DNA of 64,000 nucleotides, from the NCBI RefSeq assembly GCF_009296025.1, contig NZ_CP045178.1, positions 2,480,001-2,544,000 on the forward strand, read 5' to 3'. The notes under the pieces were generated by a model. That model was not told where the DNA came from. It worked only from the letters and a program-made list of their open reading frames with translations, and did no database searches. This document shows positions 51,855 to 58,880 of the stretch, in pieces (position 1 is the stretch's first letter; the number at the start of each line of letters is the position of its first letter). A program made the position numbers and the translations under genes. The DNA comes from Streptomyces tsukubensis. GTDB taxonomy: Bacteria > Actinomycetota > Actinomycetes > Streptomycetales > Streptomycetaceae.

Positions 51855-52088
51855 TCACGCCGTGGCGAAGGAGTAGAACCGCTTGAGGGTGCAGTGCTCG
51901 TCGAGCAGCCGACCGTAGATCGGCTCGCCCTCCAGCTCCCGGTAGGTCTCGATCGGGTCGCCTTTTATGATCAGCGCCCGCGCGCACTCCTCGCACCAGT
52001 ACTGGTAGCGGCGGTTGAGCGGTTCCATGTCCCTGACGATGGGCGTGCCGCTGCCACACCAGTCGCAGGTCCTCCTGTGGGCGCCCAT
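51855..52088 (-). CDS. small CxxC zinc-ribbon-like protein
   Basis: A 77-residue protein with two Cys pairs: CDWCGSG near residue 8 and WCEECARAL near residue 31, spaced as a treble-clef or ribbon zinc site. The rest is EPIYGRLLDEHCTLKRFYSF. It may bind RNA or a partner protein; I do not recognise a named family. It lies 3 bp downstream of the 68-residue gene and ends against a tandem repeat array. Confidence 0.82.
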   Translation of the reverse strand: MGAHRRTCDWCGSGTPIVRDMEPLNRRYQYWCEECARALIIKGDPIETYRELEGEPIYGRLLDEHCTLKRFYSFATA

Positions 52089-52091
52089 CGC

Positions 52092-52298
52092 TCAGCTCCA
52101 GCCATGGTCGCCGGCCGGACGCACGGGGCAGGCTGAGCCCAACGGGCCGGCCGAGAGCGAGAGTTGGCCGATGGGGGCGCGGGGGGAGGTCACCGGGTGC
52201 GGGAACATGGTGGCGAACGCCGTCCGGTCCGGGTCGAGGTCGTCCCTCACCCGCCCGGTGATGCCGGCACGCATCTCCTCGAAGATGCTCGCTGCCAT
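52092..52298 (-). CDS. small protein, unknown function
   Basis: A 68-residue protein beginning MAASIFEEMRAGITGRVRDD, with a strong GGGAGGGAG before the ATG and strong third-position GC. The C-terminal half is Pro/Gly/Ser-rich. It is followed by the CxxC protein gene with a 3-bp gap, so the two form an operon. No family recognised. Confidence 0.7.
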   Translation of the reverse strand: MAASIFEEMRAGITGRVRDDLDPDRTAFATMFPHPVTSPRAPIGQLSLSAGPLGSACPVRPAGDHGWS

Positions 52299-52548
52299 CC
52301 CGCACTCCCTCCCGTCGAGCCGTCCCCCTTCCGGCCGTCCGATTCTGCCACGGCCACCGCATTACGGTCAGCGACGCCTGGGTACCAGTCCGGACACGAC
52401 GCCCGGAGAAACCCTCCCTGCCAGGGCGTACGCGTGAAAGAGGAGCGCGCGGACGGCGGCTCGCGCCCCGCTGGCAGCCTCCGTACGCCCCGCCCTCCCG
52501 CAGCTCAGAAAGTCCATGTTTCGCCTACGCCGCAGAGGAGTTGGAGGT

Positions 52549-52698
52549 GTGGCCGAGGCGCACCGGACGAGCGCGCGAAACACCAGCACCCGGATCACGA
52601 CCGACACCTGGGTCGAGTCGAGCCGGGTCAGCCCGAAGCGAATCGAATGGGGCAGGGACTGCGCCCACGCCTGGGACACAAAGAATCCCGCCCCCTGA
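52549..52698 (+). CDS. candidate 49-residue protein
   Basis: GTG at 52549 with GAGGAG eight bases upstream opens VAEAHRTSARNTSTRITTD and continues TWVESSRVSPKRIEWGRDC. Close to nine in ten codons end in G or C. The stop codon sits inside the hairpin at 52685-52709, which could terminate both this gene and the convergent tRNA. No family recognised; an upstream in-frame ATG at 52516 is less likely. Confidence 0.45.
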   Translation: MAEAHRTSARNTSTRITTDTWVESSRVSPKRIEWGRDCAHAWDTKNPAP

Positions 52699-52709
52699 GG
52701 GGACGGGAT
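52685..52709. terminator. terminator of the second tRNA-Ala gene
   Basis: ATCCCG/CGGGAT and CCCC/GGGG with one mismatch and TGA loop, followed on the minus strand by TTCTTTGTGT. It lies 21 bp past the tRNA and may act in both directions. Confidence 0.7.
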
Positions 52710-52730
52710 CCAATGACGCGAGTGCGTTTG

Positions 52731-52803
52731 TGGAGCTAAGGAGAATCGAACTCCTGACCTCCTGCATGCCATGCAGGCGCTCTACCAACTGAGCTATAGC
52801 CCC
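52731..52803 (-). tRNA. tRNA-Ala (anticodon GGC), second copy
   Basis: The same 73-nt sequence as at 51453-51525: GGGGCTATAGCTCAGTTGG start, anticodon GGC, GTTCGATTC in the T arm, no encoded CCA. The two copies are direct repeats about 1.28 kb apart. Confidence 0.95.
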
Positions 52804-52807
52804 GCGT

Positions 52808-52850
52808 GTTCTTCTCGTTCTTCCCGCTCCGCGGGCCGAACAAGAAGAAC
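52808..52850. terminator. branched hairpin next to the tRNA-Ala 5' end
   Basis: GTTCTTCT/AGAAGAAC encloses GTTC/GAAC and CCCGC/GCGGG, forming a nearly continuous structure. It may terminate the phosphatase gene at 52962 or form part of the tRNA precursor. Confidence 0.5.
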
Positions 52851-52961
52851 TTTAGCCTGCGACCTGCCGGAAAGTGAAATCCGGGCCCGGGATCCCGCCG
52901 ACCCATCGCCGGGCGCACCGCCGACGCCTCACTGGCGCACCTGCGGGTACCCGCACCTGCG

Positions 52962-53612
52962 TCAGTCGTCGTCGCCGAGGACCGGCTCGGGCAGGGTGCC
53001 CGCGTTGTGTTCCAGCAGCCGCCAGCCGCGCGCGCCCTCGCCGAGGACGGACCAGCAGCAGTTGGAGAGGCCGCCCAGGCTCTCCCAGTGGAAGGAGTCC
53101 AGACCGAGCAGCCTGCCGATGGTGGTGCGGATCGTGCCGCCGTGACTGACCACGACCAACGTCCCGCCGTCGGGCAGCTTGTCCGCGTGGCGCAGCACGA
53201 CGGGCGCCGCCCGGTCCGCCACCTCGGTCTCCAGCTCGCCGCCGCCCCGGCGCACCGGCTCGCCGCGCTTCCACGCGGTGTACTGGTCGCCGTAGCGGGA
53301 GATGATCTCCGCGTGTGTGAGCCCCTGCCAGTCGCCCGCGTAGGTCTCGCGCAGCCCCTCGGCGAAGCTGATCTCCAGACCGGTGACGGCCGCCAGCTCA
53401 CCGGCGGTGGCGGCGGCCCTGCTGAGGTCGGAGGCGACGATGGCGTCCGGGTTCAGTGAGGCCAGCAGCCTGGCGGCCCTGCGGGCCTGGCCGGCGCCTG
53501 TCGGGGTCAGCTCGATGTCGGTGTTGCCCTGGAAGCGGCGTTCCAGGTTCCACGCGGTCTGGCCGTGCCGCCACAGGATGATGCGGCGGTCACGGCGGCC
53601 GGGGTCGGTCAA
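52962..53612 (-). CDS. histidine phosphatase (phosphoglycerate-mutase-like)
   Basis: A 216-residue protein of the branch-1 histidine phosphatase superfamily. The catalytic RHG motif is in LWRHGQTAWNLERRFQG, with the second His in VVVSHGGTIRTTIG, Arg in ASDLSRAAATA, and Glu in RETYAGDWQGLTHAE. It starts with a TTG that overlaps the rsfS stop (TTGA); no ATG or GTG is available in frame before the conserved sequence. It is translationally coupled to rsfS. The substrate is unknown; such enzymes near rsfS/nadD in actinobacteria are often annotated as phosphoglycerate mutase. Confidence 0.92.
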   Translation of the reverse strand: MTDPGRRDRRIILWRHGQTAWNLERRFQGNTDIELTPTGAGQARRAARLLASLNPDAIVASDLSRAAATAGELAAVTGLEISFAEGLRETYAGDWQGLTHAEIISRYGDQYTAWKRGEPVRRGGGELETEVADRAAPVVLRHADKLPDGGTLVVVSHGGTIRTTIGRLLGLDSFHWESLGGLSNCCWSVLGEGARGWRLLEHNAGTLPEPVLGDDD

Positions 53613-54073
53613 CGCAGGCCCCCGTCGGCCCCCGCGCCGTCGAACGCGTCGGCGTCGGCGCCGGTGCCCTTGGCCTCCGCGTGCTCCTTGCCCTTGCCGC
53701 GGGTGGCCACCGCGTCCTCGGGCAGGTCGAGCTCGGGGCAGTCCTTCCAGAGCCTTTCGAGGGCGTAGAAGACGCGCTCCTCGCTGTGCTGGACGTGGAC
53801 GACGATGTCGACGTAGTCGAGCAGTACCCAGCGGGCCTCGCGGTCGCCCTCGCGGCGGACCGGCTTGACGCCGAGCTCCTTGTTCAGCCGCTCCTCGATC
53901 TCGTCGACGATCGACTTGACCTGGCGGTCGTTGGGCGCGGAGGCCAGCAGAAAGGCGTCCGTGATCGACAGCACGTCGCTGACGTCGTACGCGATGATGT
54001 CGTGGGCGAGCCTGTCGGCGGCGGCCTGTGCGGCGGCCCTGATCAGCTCGGTGGAGCGGTCCGTGGCGGTCAC
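53609..54073 (-). CDS. rsfS: ribosome silencing factor RsfS
   Basis: A 154-residue Iojap-family protein that binds L14 and blocks subunit joining in starvation. Family marks are DVSDVLSITDAFLLASAPNDRQV, REGDREARWVLLDYVDIVVHV and FYALERLWKDCPEL. A GTG at 54073 is the start; the frame is open further upstream without conserved sequence. The C-terminal 35 residues are low complexity. It precedes the histidine phosphatase (TTGA overlap) and follows the LytR-type gene by about 100 bp. Confidence 0.94.
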   Translation of the reverse strand: MTATDRSTELIRAAAQAAADRLAHDIIAYDVSDVLSITDAFLLASAPNDRQVKSIVDEIEERLNKELGVKPVRREGDREARWVLLDYVDIVVHVQHSEERVFYALERLWKDCPELDLPEDAVATRGKGKEHAEAKGTGADADAFDGAGADGGLR

Positions 54074-54179
54074 TGCGTAGCTTTCGGTAGGCGGTCGGTA
54101 GACCTCCAGGGTCTCACGGACCGCCCACCGTGTTGGCTGCGCTCGGCGGCGGGGGCGGGCCGCCCCGCCGCCGAGCCGC

Positions 54180-56042
54180 TCAGCCGCCGCTGCCCGCTCC
54201 ACCACCGCCCGAGTAGTCGGCGCCAAGGGCGACGGAGATGTCCGCGTTCGAGGTGACCTTGCCCTTGTGTACCGCCGAGGCGGAGAGCCCGAGGGTCTTG
54301 GCGACCTCGATCGCCTTCTGGCGGTCGTTGGTAGCGGCGTACGTGACCTCGGACACAGCCTGCGTGGAACTGTCGGAGCCGGTGTCGAGATAGGTGTAGC
54401 CGCCGTTGACCAGCGAGACCCTGGCCTTCTGGGAGACCGCCTTGTCGCCGGTGCCGTTCTTGACGCCGACACGTACCGAGTCGTCCTTCCCGGGGTTCTT
54501 CACCGTGCCGCCGAGAACGTTCTTGACCACGTTGTCGGTGGCTTCCTCACTGAGGGTGCCGTCCTCGCGTACGGGCAGCTCGTGCGGTATATCGCCGCCC
54601 TTGGCGTGCTCGGCGAGACGGGCGAGGAAGGAGCCCAGGTCCTTCTCCGGCAGTGAGGGGTCCAGGATCTGTGCCAGCGACTGCACGGTCACGGTGGCGG
54701 CCTTGGGGTCGGTGGAGACCTTGCGCAGCACGCCGAGCATGACCTGACCGAACCGCTTGAGCTGCGCGGACTCGGGCTCACCCGAGGCGCGGTAGGTGGC
54801 GTACGCCACCGCCATCCCGCCGCTCAGCGTCTGTGAGCCGCCCTTGTGCACCACCGGCTCCTGCCCCTTCTTGGCGGCGGGTACGTCGGTGTCGGTGTCG
54901 ACCTCGATGTTGCCGACCAGCTCGACGAGGTTGTCGAGGTAGGGGGTGTCCAGCCGCCAGGTGCCCTCGTCCTTGATGCCGAGGAGGGAGTCGACGGAGT
55001 CACCCGTCCCTGTGGAGCCGTCGTCGTCAACGGACTTGCCAAGGGTCGTCGGGTTGCCGTCGTCGTCCGAGAGGGCGAGGGAGTTGGGCAGCAGGACGGT
55101 GGTCCCGCGCTTGGTGGTGGCGTTGTTGACCAGCAGCACCGAGGAGGTGCCGCCCTTCTTGGTGTTGTGCAGGTGGACCAGGATCACGTCCCTGCGCTGG
55201 GGCCCCGAGGCCGCGCCCGACCCGCCGTTCGCGCCCGAGGTGCCGGGCAACTTGCCCGCGTACCAGAGGTATCCGACCCCGCCACCGATGACGAGCGCCG
55301 CCACGACGATTAACACGACGACCCGGCTGCGCCCGCGCCGCTTCGCCTCCTCGCGTCGTTCTGTGCGGCTCTCGGTGAATTTCAGCCAGTCGATGACGTC
55401 TTCGGACTGTTCGTCCGGCTCCTCGATGAAGGAGAACTGTTCCGTGCGGTAGTCGGGTCCGGCCGCGCCCTTGTCGCCCCCGCCCTCACTGTCCTGCGGG
55501 GACCGTGTCGGGGTGCCCTGCGGCGGCTGTCCTTCGTACTCCCGCCGAGGGGGCTGCTGTTGACCCGGGCCCTGCCCTTGGCGCCCCTGGGACGCGGGCT
55601 GTTCCCCGGCGACCTGCGGCTGCTGCGGGGCCGGCGTCCCCTGGTACGACTCCGACGGGTGGCGCGGCGGCTGCTGCGGGATCCACGGCTGCTGTTCGTC
55701 CACGCGCGCCTGCGTGCCCGTCTGTTGCTGCCCGTACGGGTCGTAGGTGGACCCCGTTCCGTAGGGGGCGTAGCTCTGCGGGGGCTGCTGCGGCGCGTAC
55801 TGGTTCTGCTGCTGGGCGTAGGGGTCGTATCCGTAACCCTGGGGTCCCTGAGCCCCCTCGGTGCCCGGTGCCCCTTGGAGGCCGCCCTGCTGCTGGGCCT
55901 GCTGCTGTGTCTGCTGCTGTGTCTGCTGCTGGTACTGCTGCTGATACACCGGCCGGCCGTACTCGTCGTATCCGACGACCTGGTACTGATCAGCCCCGTA
56001 GTCGCCCTCGTACGGCTCGTAAGGGTTCTGTGGGTCGTTCAC
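54180..56042 (-). CDS. LCP/LytR_C-type membrane protein with Gln-rich cytoplasmic tail
   Basis: A 620-residue protein. Residues 1-200 are Gln/Pro/Tyr/Gly-rich (QQQYQQQTQQQTQQQAQQQ). A membrane helix VVLIVVAALVIGGGVGYLWYAG follows near residue 245. The outside part resembles an LCP domain (DVILVHLHNTKKGGTSSVLLVNN, VELVGNIEVDTDTDVP, GGMAVAYATYR) and ends with a LytR_C domain (RVGVKNGTGDKAVSQKA). LCP proteins ligate wall polymers to peptidoglycan, but the usual SIPRDS-like motif is not seen here, so activity is doubtful. The GTG start lies 16 bp after the nadD stop, so it is in the nadD operon. Confidence 0.88.
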   Translation of the reverse strand: MNDPQNPYEPYEGDYGADQYQVVGYDEYGRPVYQQQYQQQTQQQTQQQAQQQGGLQGAPGTEGAQGPQGYGYDPYAQQQNQYAPQQPPQSYAPYGTGSTYDPYGQQQTGTQARVDEQQPWIPQQPPRHPSESYQGTPAPQQPQVAGEQPASQGRQGQGPGQQQPPRREYEGQPPQGTPTRSPQDSEGGGDKGAAGPDYRTEQFSFIEEPDEQSEDVIDWLKFTESRTERREEAKRRGRSRVVVLIVVAALVIGGGVGYLWYAGKLPGTSGANGGSGAASGPQRRDVILVHLHNTKKGGTSSVLLVNNATTKRGTTVLLPNSLALSDDDGNPTTLGKSVDDDGSTGTGDSVDSLLGIKDEGTWRLDTPYLDNLVELVGNIEVDTDTDVPAAKKGQEPVVHKGGSQTLSGGMAVAYATYRASGEPESAQLKRFGQVMLGVLRKVSTDPKAATVTVQSLAQILDPSLPEKDLGSFLARLAEHAKGGDIPHELPVREDGTLSEEATDNVVKNVLGGTVKNPGKDDSVRVGVKNGTGDKAVSQKARVSLVNGGYTYLDTGSDSSTQAVSEVTYAATNDRQKAIEVAKTLGLSASAVHKGKVTSNADISVALGADYSGGGGAGSGG

Positions 56043-56058
56043 CGGTGGCCCCTCTCGG

Positions 56059-56709
56059 CTACTCGCCGCGGTACAGCTCTCGCTTGTCGATGTAACGCAC
56101 CACGCCGTCCGGGACCAGGTACCAGACCGGTTCGCCCTTTATCACCCGTGACCGGCAGTCCGTGGAGGAGATCGCCAGGGCGGGCACCTCCACCAGGGAA
56201 ACCCCGCCCGCGGGCAGGCCGTCGTCGGTGAGCTGGTGGCCCGGCCGGGTCACACCGACGAAATGGGCGAGGGAGAACAACTCCTCCGCGTCCCGCCAGG
56301 TGAGGATCTGGCCGAGGGCGTCGGCCCCGGTGATGAAGAAGAGGTCGGTCTCGGGGTTCAGCGCGCGCAGATCGCGCAAGGTGTCGTTGGTGTAGGTCGG
56401 GCCGCCGCGGTCGATGTCGATGCGGCTGACCGAGAACTGCGGGTTCTCCGCGGTCGCGATGACCGTCATGAGATAACGGTCCTCGGCCGGGGACACCCTC
56501 TTGTGACTCTTCTGCCACGGCTGTCCCGTCGGGACGAAGACCACTTCGTCCAGCTGGAACTGCGAGGCGACCTCACTGGCCGCCACGAGGTGACCGTGGT
56601 GGATCGGGTCGAACGTTCCGCCCATGACGCCGAGGCGCCGCTTGGCGGTGCTGATCGTGCCGCCTGCCGGACTGCTGACCGGGCCAGTGGGCATGTCCTG
56701 CTCTCCCAT
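56059..56709 (-). CDS. nadD: nicotinate-nucleotide adenylyltransferase
   Basis: A 216-residue nucleotidyltransferase that makes nicotinate adenine dinucleotide in NAD synthesis. The HxGH-type motif is in [18 protein letters not shown], and the C-terminal [10 protein letters not shown] is the second family signature. The start is either the ATG at 56709, preceded at 8 nt by TAGGCT and probably leaderless, or the ATG at 56694, which has GGGAG upstream; I choose the first. It is followed by the LytR-type gene, then rsfS, a common actinobacterial cluster. Confidence 0.95.
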   Translation of the reverse strand: MGEQDMPTGPVSSPAGGTISTAKRRLGVMGGTFDPIHHGHLVAASEVASQFQLDEVVFVPTGQPWQKSHKRVSPAEDRYLMTVIATAENPQFSVSRIDIDRGGPTYTNDTLRDLRALNPETDLFFITGADALGQILTWRDAEELFSLAHFVGVTRPGHQLTDDGLPAGGVSLVEVPALAISSTDCRSRVIKGEPVWYLVPDGVVRYIDKRELYRGE

Positions 56710-56717
56710 GCGTGCAG

Positions 56718-56723
56718 AGCCTA
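56718..56723 (-). promoter_or_regulatory. -10 element TAGGCT for nadD
   Basis: TAGGCT on the minus strand, 8 nt before the ATG at 56709; suggests a leaderless nadD transcript. Confidence 0.35.
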
Positions 56724-56756
56724 CTGTCCCGGCCGGTCCGCTCCGACCGCGTGGTT

Positions 56757-56918
56757 TCAGCGGTCGCGGTTGAAGCGGGTCGTGATCCACAGCAGCAGCA
56801 GGAGCGCGAAGAGCGCGCCACCACCGGTGAGGAAGGGGCTGAGGCTTTCGTGGTTGCCGCCGTGCTCTCCCTCAGCGGCGAGGGAAACAAGCTGGGCAGC
56901 CGTGTTGTGGAGGCTCAT
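56757..56918 (-). CDS. small membrane protein, 53 residues
   Basis: ATG at 56918 gives [20 protein letters not shown], a loop, then a membrane helix [18 protein letters not shown] and the charged end NRDR. Third positions are mostly G or C. I recall a like-sized protein beside nadD in other Streptomyces, function unknown. The arrangement is one helix with a short C-terminal basic tail. It is too short for most gene finders. Confidence 0.75.
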   Translation of the reverse strand: MSLHNTAAQLVSLAAEGEHGGNHESLSPFLTGGGALFALLLLLWITTRFNRDR

Positions 56919-57089
56919 CGTCGGCAGGACCTATCCGGTGGTGGGAGCGGGGGCTAAGACTTCTGGGCCATCGTAAGCGGGGGTCGTGCTCACGCTCACG
57001 CCGACTCAGGTGTCCTGGTCCGCCGTCGGCCTGATGCCGCTCGCACACGGGACGGGCGCCTGGCGGGCGCCGGGTGCACCGGCCGATGT

Positions 57090-57251
57090 TCACTCGTCGT
57101 TGTTGCGGTACCCGCGCAGCAGGAACCACGCCAGCAGAACAGCTCCTACCAGCATGACAGCCAGGGCGATACGGAGCACGTTGCCCGGTCCGTGCTGGCT
57201 GGAGGCCGCCGCGAGCCACGAGGCCGCGTCGGTGTGACCGGTGTACTCCAT
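57090..57251 (-). CDS. small membrane protein, 53 residues
   Basis: ATG at 57251 with AAGGAG nine bases upstream gives MEYTGHTDAASWLAAASSQH, then a membrane helix NVLRIALAVMLVGAVLLAWFLL and the end RGYRNNDE. The excellent ribosome site and codon bias make it a real gene. It lies between the lipoprotein gene and the other small membrane protein gene, all on the minus strand. Function unknown; it may be a partner of a nearby membrane complex. Confidence 0.8.
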   Translation of the reverse strand: MEYTGHTDAASWLAAASSQHGPGNVLRIALAVMLVGAVLLAWFLLRGYRNNDE

Positions 57252-57440
57252 GGGTGTGAACTCCTTACGGTGTGCTGCTGTGCCACGGTAGCCCCGCTTC
57301 CCAGCGGGCCGCCGCGCACCCCCGGCTCCGCGGTGGCCCCGCTCCGCACCGGGCCGCCGCGCGCCCGGTCGCGCGTCCGCCACCACCGCTCCCGTCCCAC
57401 TCTTGTCCGGGCGGGCGCGTCGGCGGGCGCGCGTCCGCGT

Positions 57441-58880
57441 CTACCGCCCGGACAGCGCCTTGCGCAACCGGTCGCGGAAATCGGGGACGCTCATCGGCGC
57501 GGCATCGGTCAGCCGCCCGTACACCCACTCCTGGATGTCCCTGGTGACAGCCGCGTAGTACGGCGTCACCGGGCGGGTCCTCGCCCCCTTCAGGGACTCA
57601 TCGAGCGCGGTGCGGTAGCTGTCGCCGAGCAGTTTCGGCGGGCGGGCGCTCGCGGGCGGGTCGCCGCTGACCAGCTTCTCCGCGTCACAGCGCCCCTCGC
57701 CACCGGAACGCAGCGCGGGGACGAAGCCGCCGTCGCGCAGACACCGCTGGGCCCCCGCCCCCGCGAGGTGTTCGATCAGCTCGGCGGCGGCCCCCGCGTT
57801 GGGGCTGTCCCTGACCATCGCGAGGTTCTGCCCGCCGAGGGCGGCGGCGCTGCCGCCGGGGTCGTCGTCGGGCCTTGGCAGCCGGGTGACGGCGTACACC
57901 GGGCGCGGGCCCTTCGCCCCCGTGTCCCTGCCTCCCTTCGTCTCGGCCTCCGCGAGGCGCGCCGCGGCGAAGGGCCAGTTCCGCATGGTCAGCGCCTCTC
58001 CGGCGAGGAAGTGCTCGACGGTGCCCGTCTCGTCCAGGGTCAGCGAGGTCCTGCCGATGACGGGCAGCGTGTCGGTGTCCTTCTCCTCCTGGCGCACCGA
58101 ACCCGCGAGGGAGGTGATGCCCTCGACGGTGACCGCCACGTCGTCGCCGTCGCCCTCCGCGATGTCGCCGCCCTCGCGCCAGACGGCCTCGCTGGCGTTG
58201 ACGGTGAGCCCCTCGTAGGGCGCGAGCTGGGTGAGCAGCCCGGCCCGCAGCCGTTTGTCCCTGGTGCGGTCGAAGGATCCGACGGCCTGCGTGAGGTCGT
58301 GCCAGGTCTTGAAGGAGGGGTGGTCCCCCAGCAGGTCGGCGCGGTAGTACAGCAGCCCCACGTCGGTGTTCCAGGGGACCGCCCAGTCCTTGCCCTTGTA
58401 GTGGACGCTGCCCCGCGCGGCCGACCAGAAGTGGCCACCGTCGAGCAGTCCTCGCAGGGAGTCAGGCAGGGGGTCGATGAGGCCCTGCGCCGCGAACTCC
58501 GCCGTCCAGGTGACGTCGAGGTTGACGATGTCGTAGCAGTCCTTGTTGCCCGCCTGGAGGGCCGCGACGAGCTGGCTTCGCTGGCCGTCCGCGTCGTCGG
58601 GCAGCTCCACCACCTCCACCTTCAGGTTTCTGTGGTCGGCCGCCCAGGCGTCGATGAGTTTGCTACGGATCCCACTGCCGGAAAGGTCACTGCCAGTGAC
58701 GATGCGCAGGACGCCGTCGTCGCGGGCGCAGGCCGAGGAGGCGGGTCGCGGCAGGGCGGTGCCACCGCCGGACGTGCAGCCGGCGAGTGCGACGAGCAGT
58801 CCCGCGGTCGCGGCGGCGGACCACCGGACGCGCGCCCCTGCTCCGTGCTGCTGCCGCCTGCCTCGTACAGCCCTCCTCAT
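57441..58880 (-). CDS. extracellular solute-binding lipoprotein (ABC family 1 type), orphan
   Basis: A 479-residue lipoprotein. The signal has basic residues, then SAAATAGLLVALAGC with the lipobox Cys at residue 35. The mature part is a family-1 solute-binding fold (VLRIVTGSDLSG, DIVNLDVTWTAEFAAQGLIDPL, VPWNTDVGLLYYRADLL, GTVEHFLAGEALTMRNWPFA). No ABC permease or ATPase is nearby. The ATGA overlap with the caspase gene means co-translation, so it likely supplies ligand or acts as a co-sensor for that protein's own binding domain rather than for import. That role is inferred. Confidence 0.9.
   Translation of the reverse strand: MRRAVRGRRQQHGAGARVRWSAAATAGLLVALAGCTSGGGTALPRPASSACARDDGVLRIVTGSDLSGSGIRSKLIDAWAADHRNLKVEVVELPDDADGQRSQLVAALQAGNKDCYDIVNLDVTWTAEFAAQGLIDPLPDSLRGLLDGGHFWSAARGSVHYKGKDWAVPWNTDVGLLYYRADLLGDHPSFKTWHDLTQAVGSFDRTRDKRLRAGLLTQLAPYEGLTVNASEAVWREGGDIAEGDGDDVAVTVEGITSLAGSVRQEEKDTDTLPVIGRTSLTLDETGTVEHFLAGEALTMRNWPFAAARLAEAETKGGRDTGAKGPRPVYAVTRLPRPDDDPGGSAAALGGQNLAMVRDSPNAGAAAELIEHLAGAGAQRCLRDGGFVPALRSGGEGRCDAEKLVSGDPPASARPPKLLGDSYRTALDESLKGARTRPVTPYYAAVTRDIQEWVYGRLTDAAPMSVPDFRDRLRKALSGR

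Larger units (their letters stand above)
52299..52730. other. 432-bp region with one candidate small gene
   Basis: It contains the promoter side of the 68-residue gene (minus strand) and, on the plus strand, the candidate gene at 52549-52698, whose stop lies in the terminator of the second tRNA-Ala. No other feature stood out. Confidence 0.5.
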
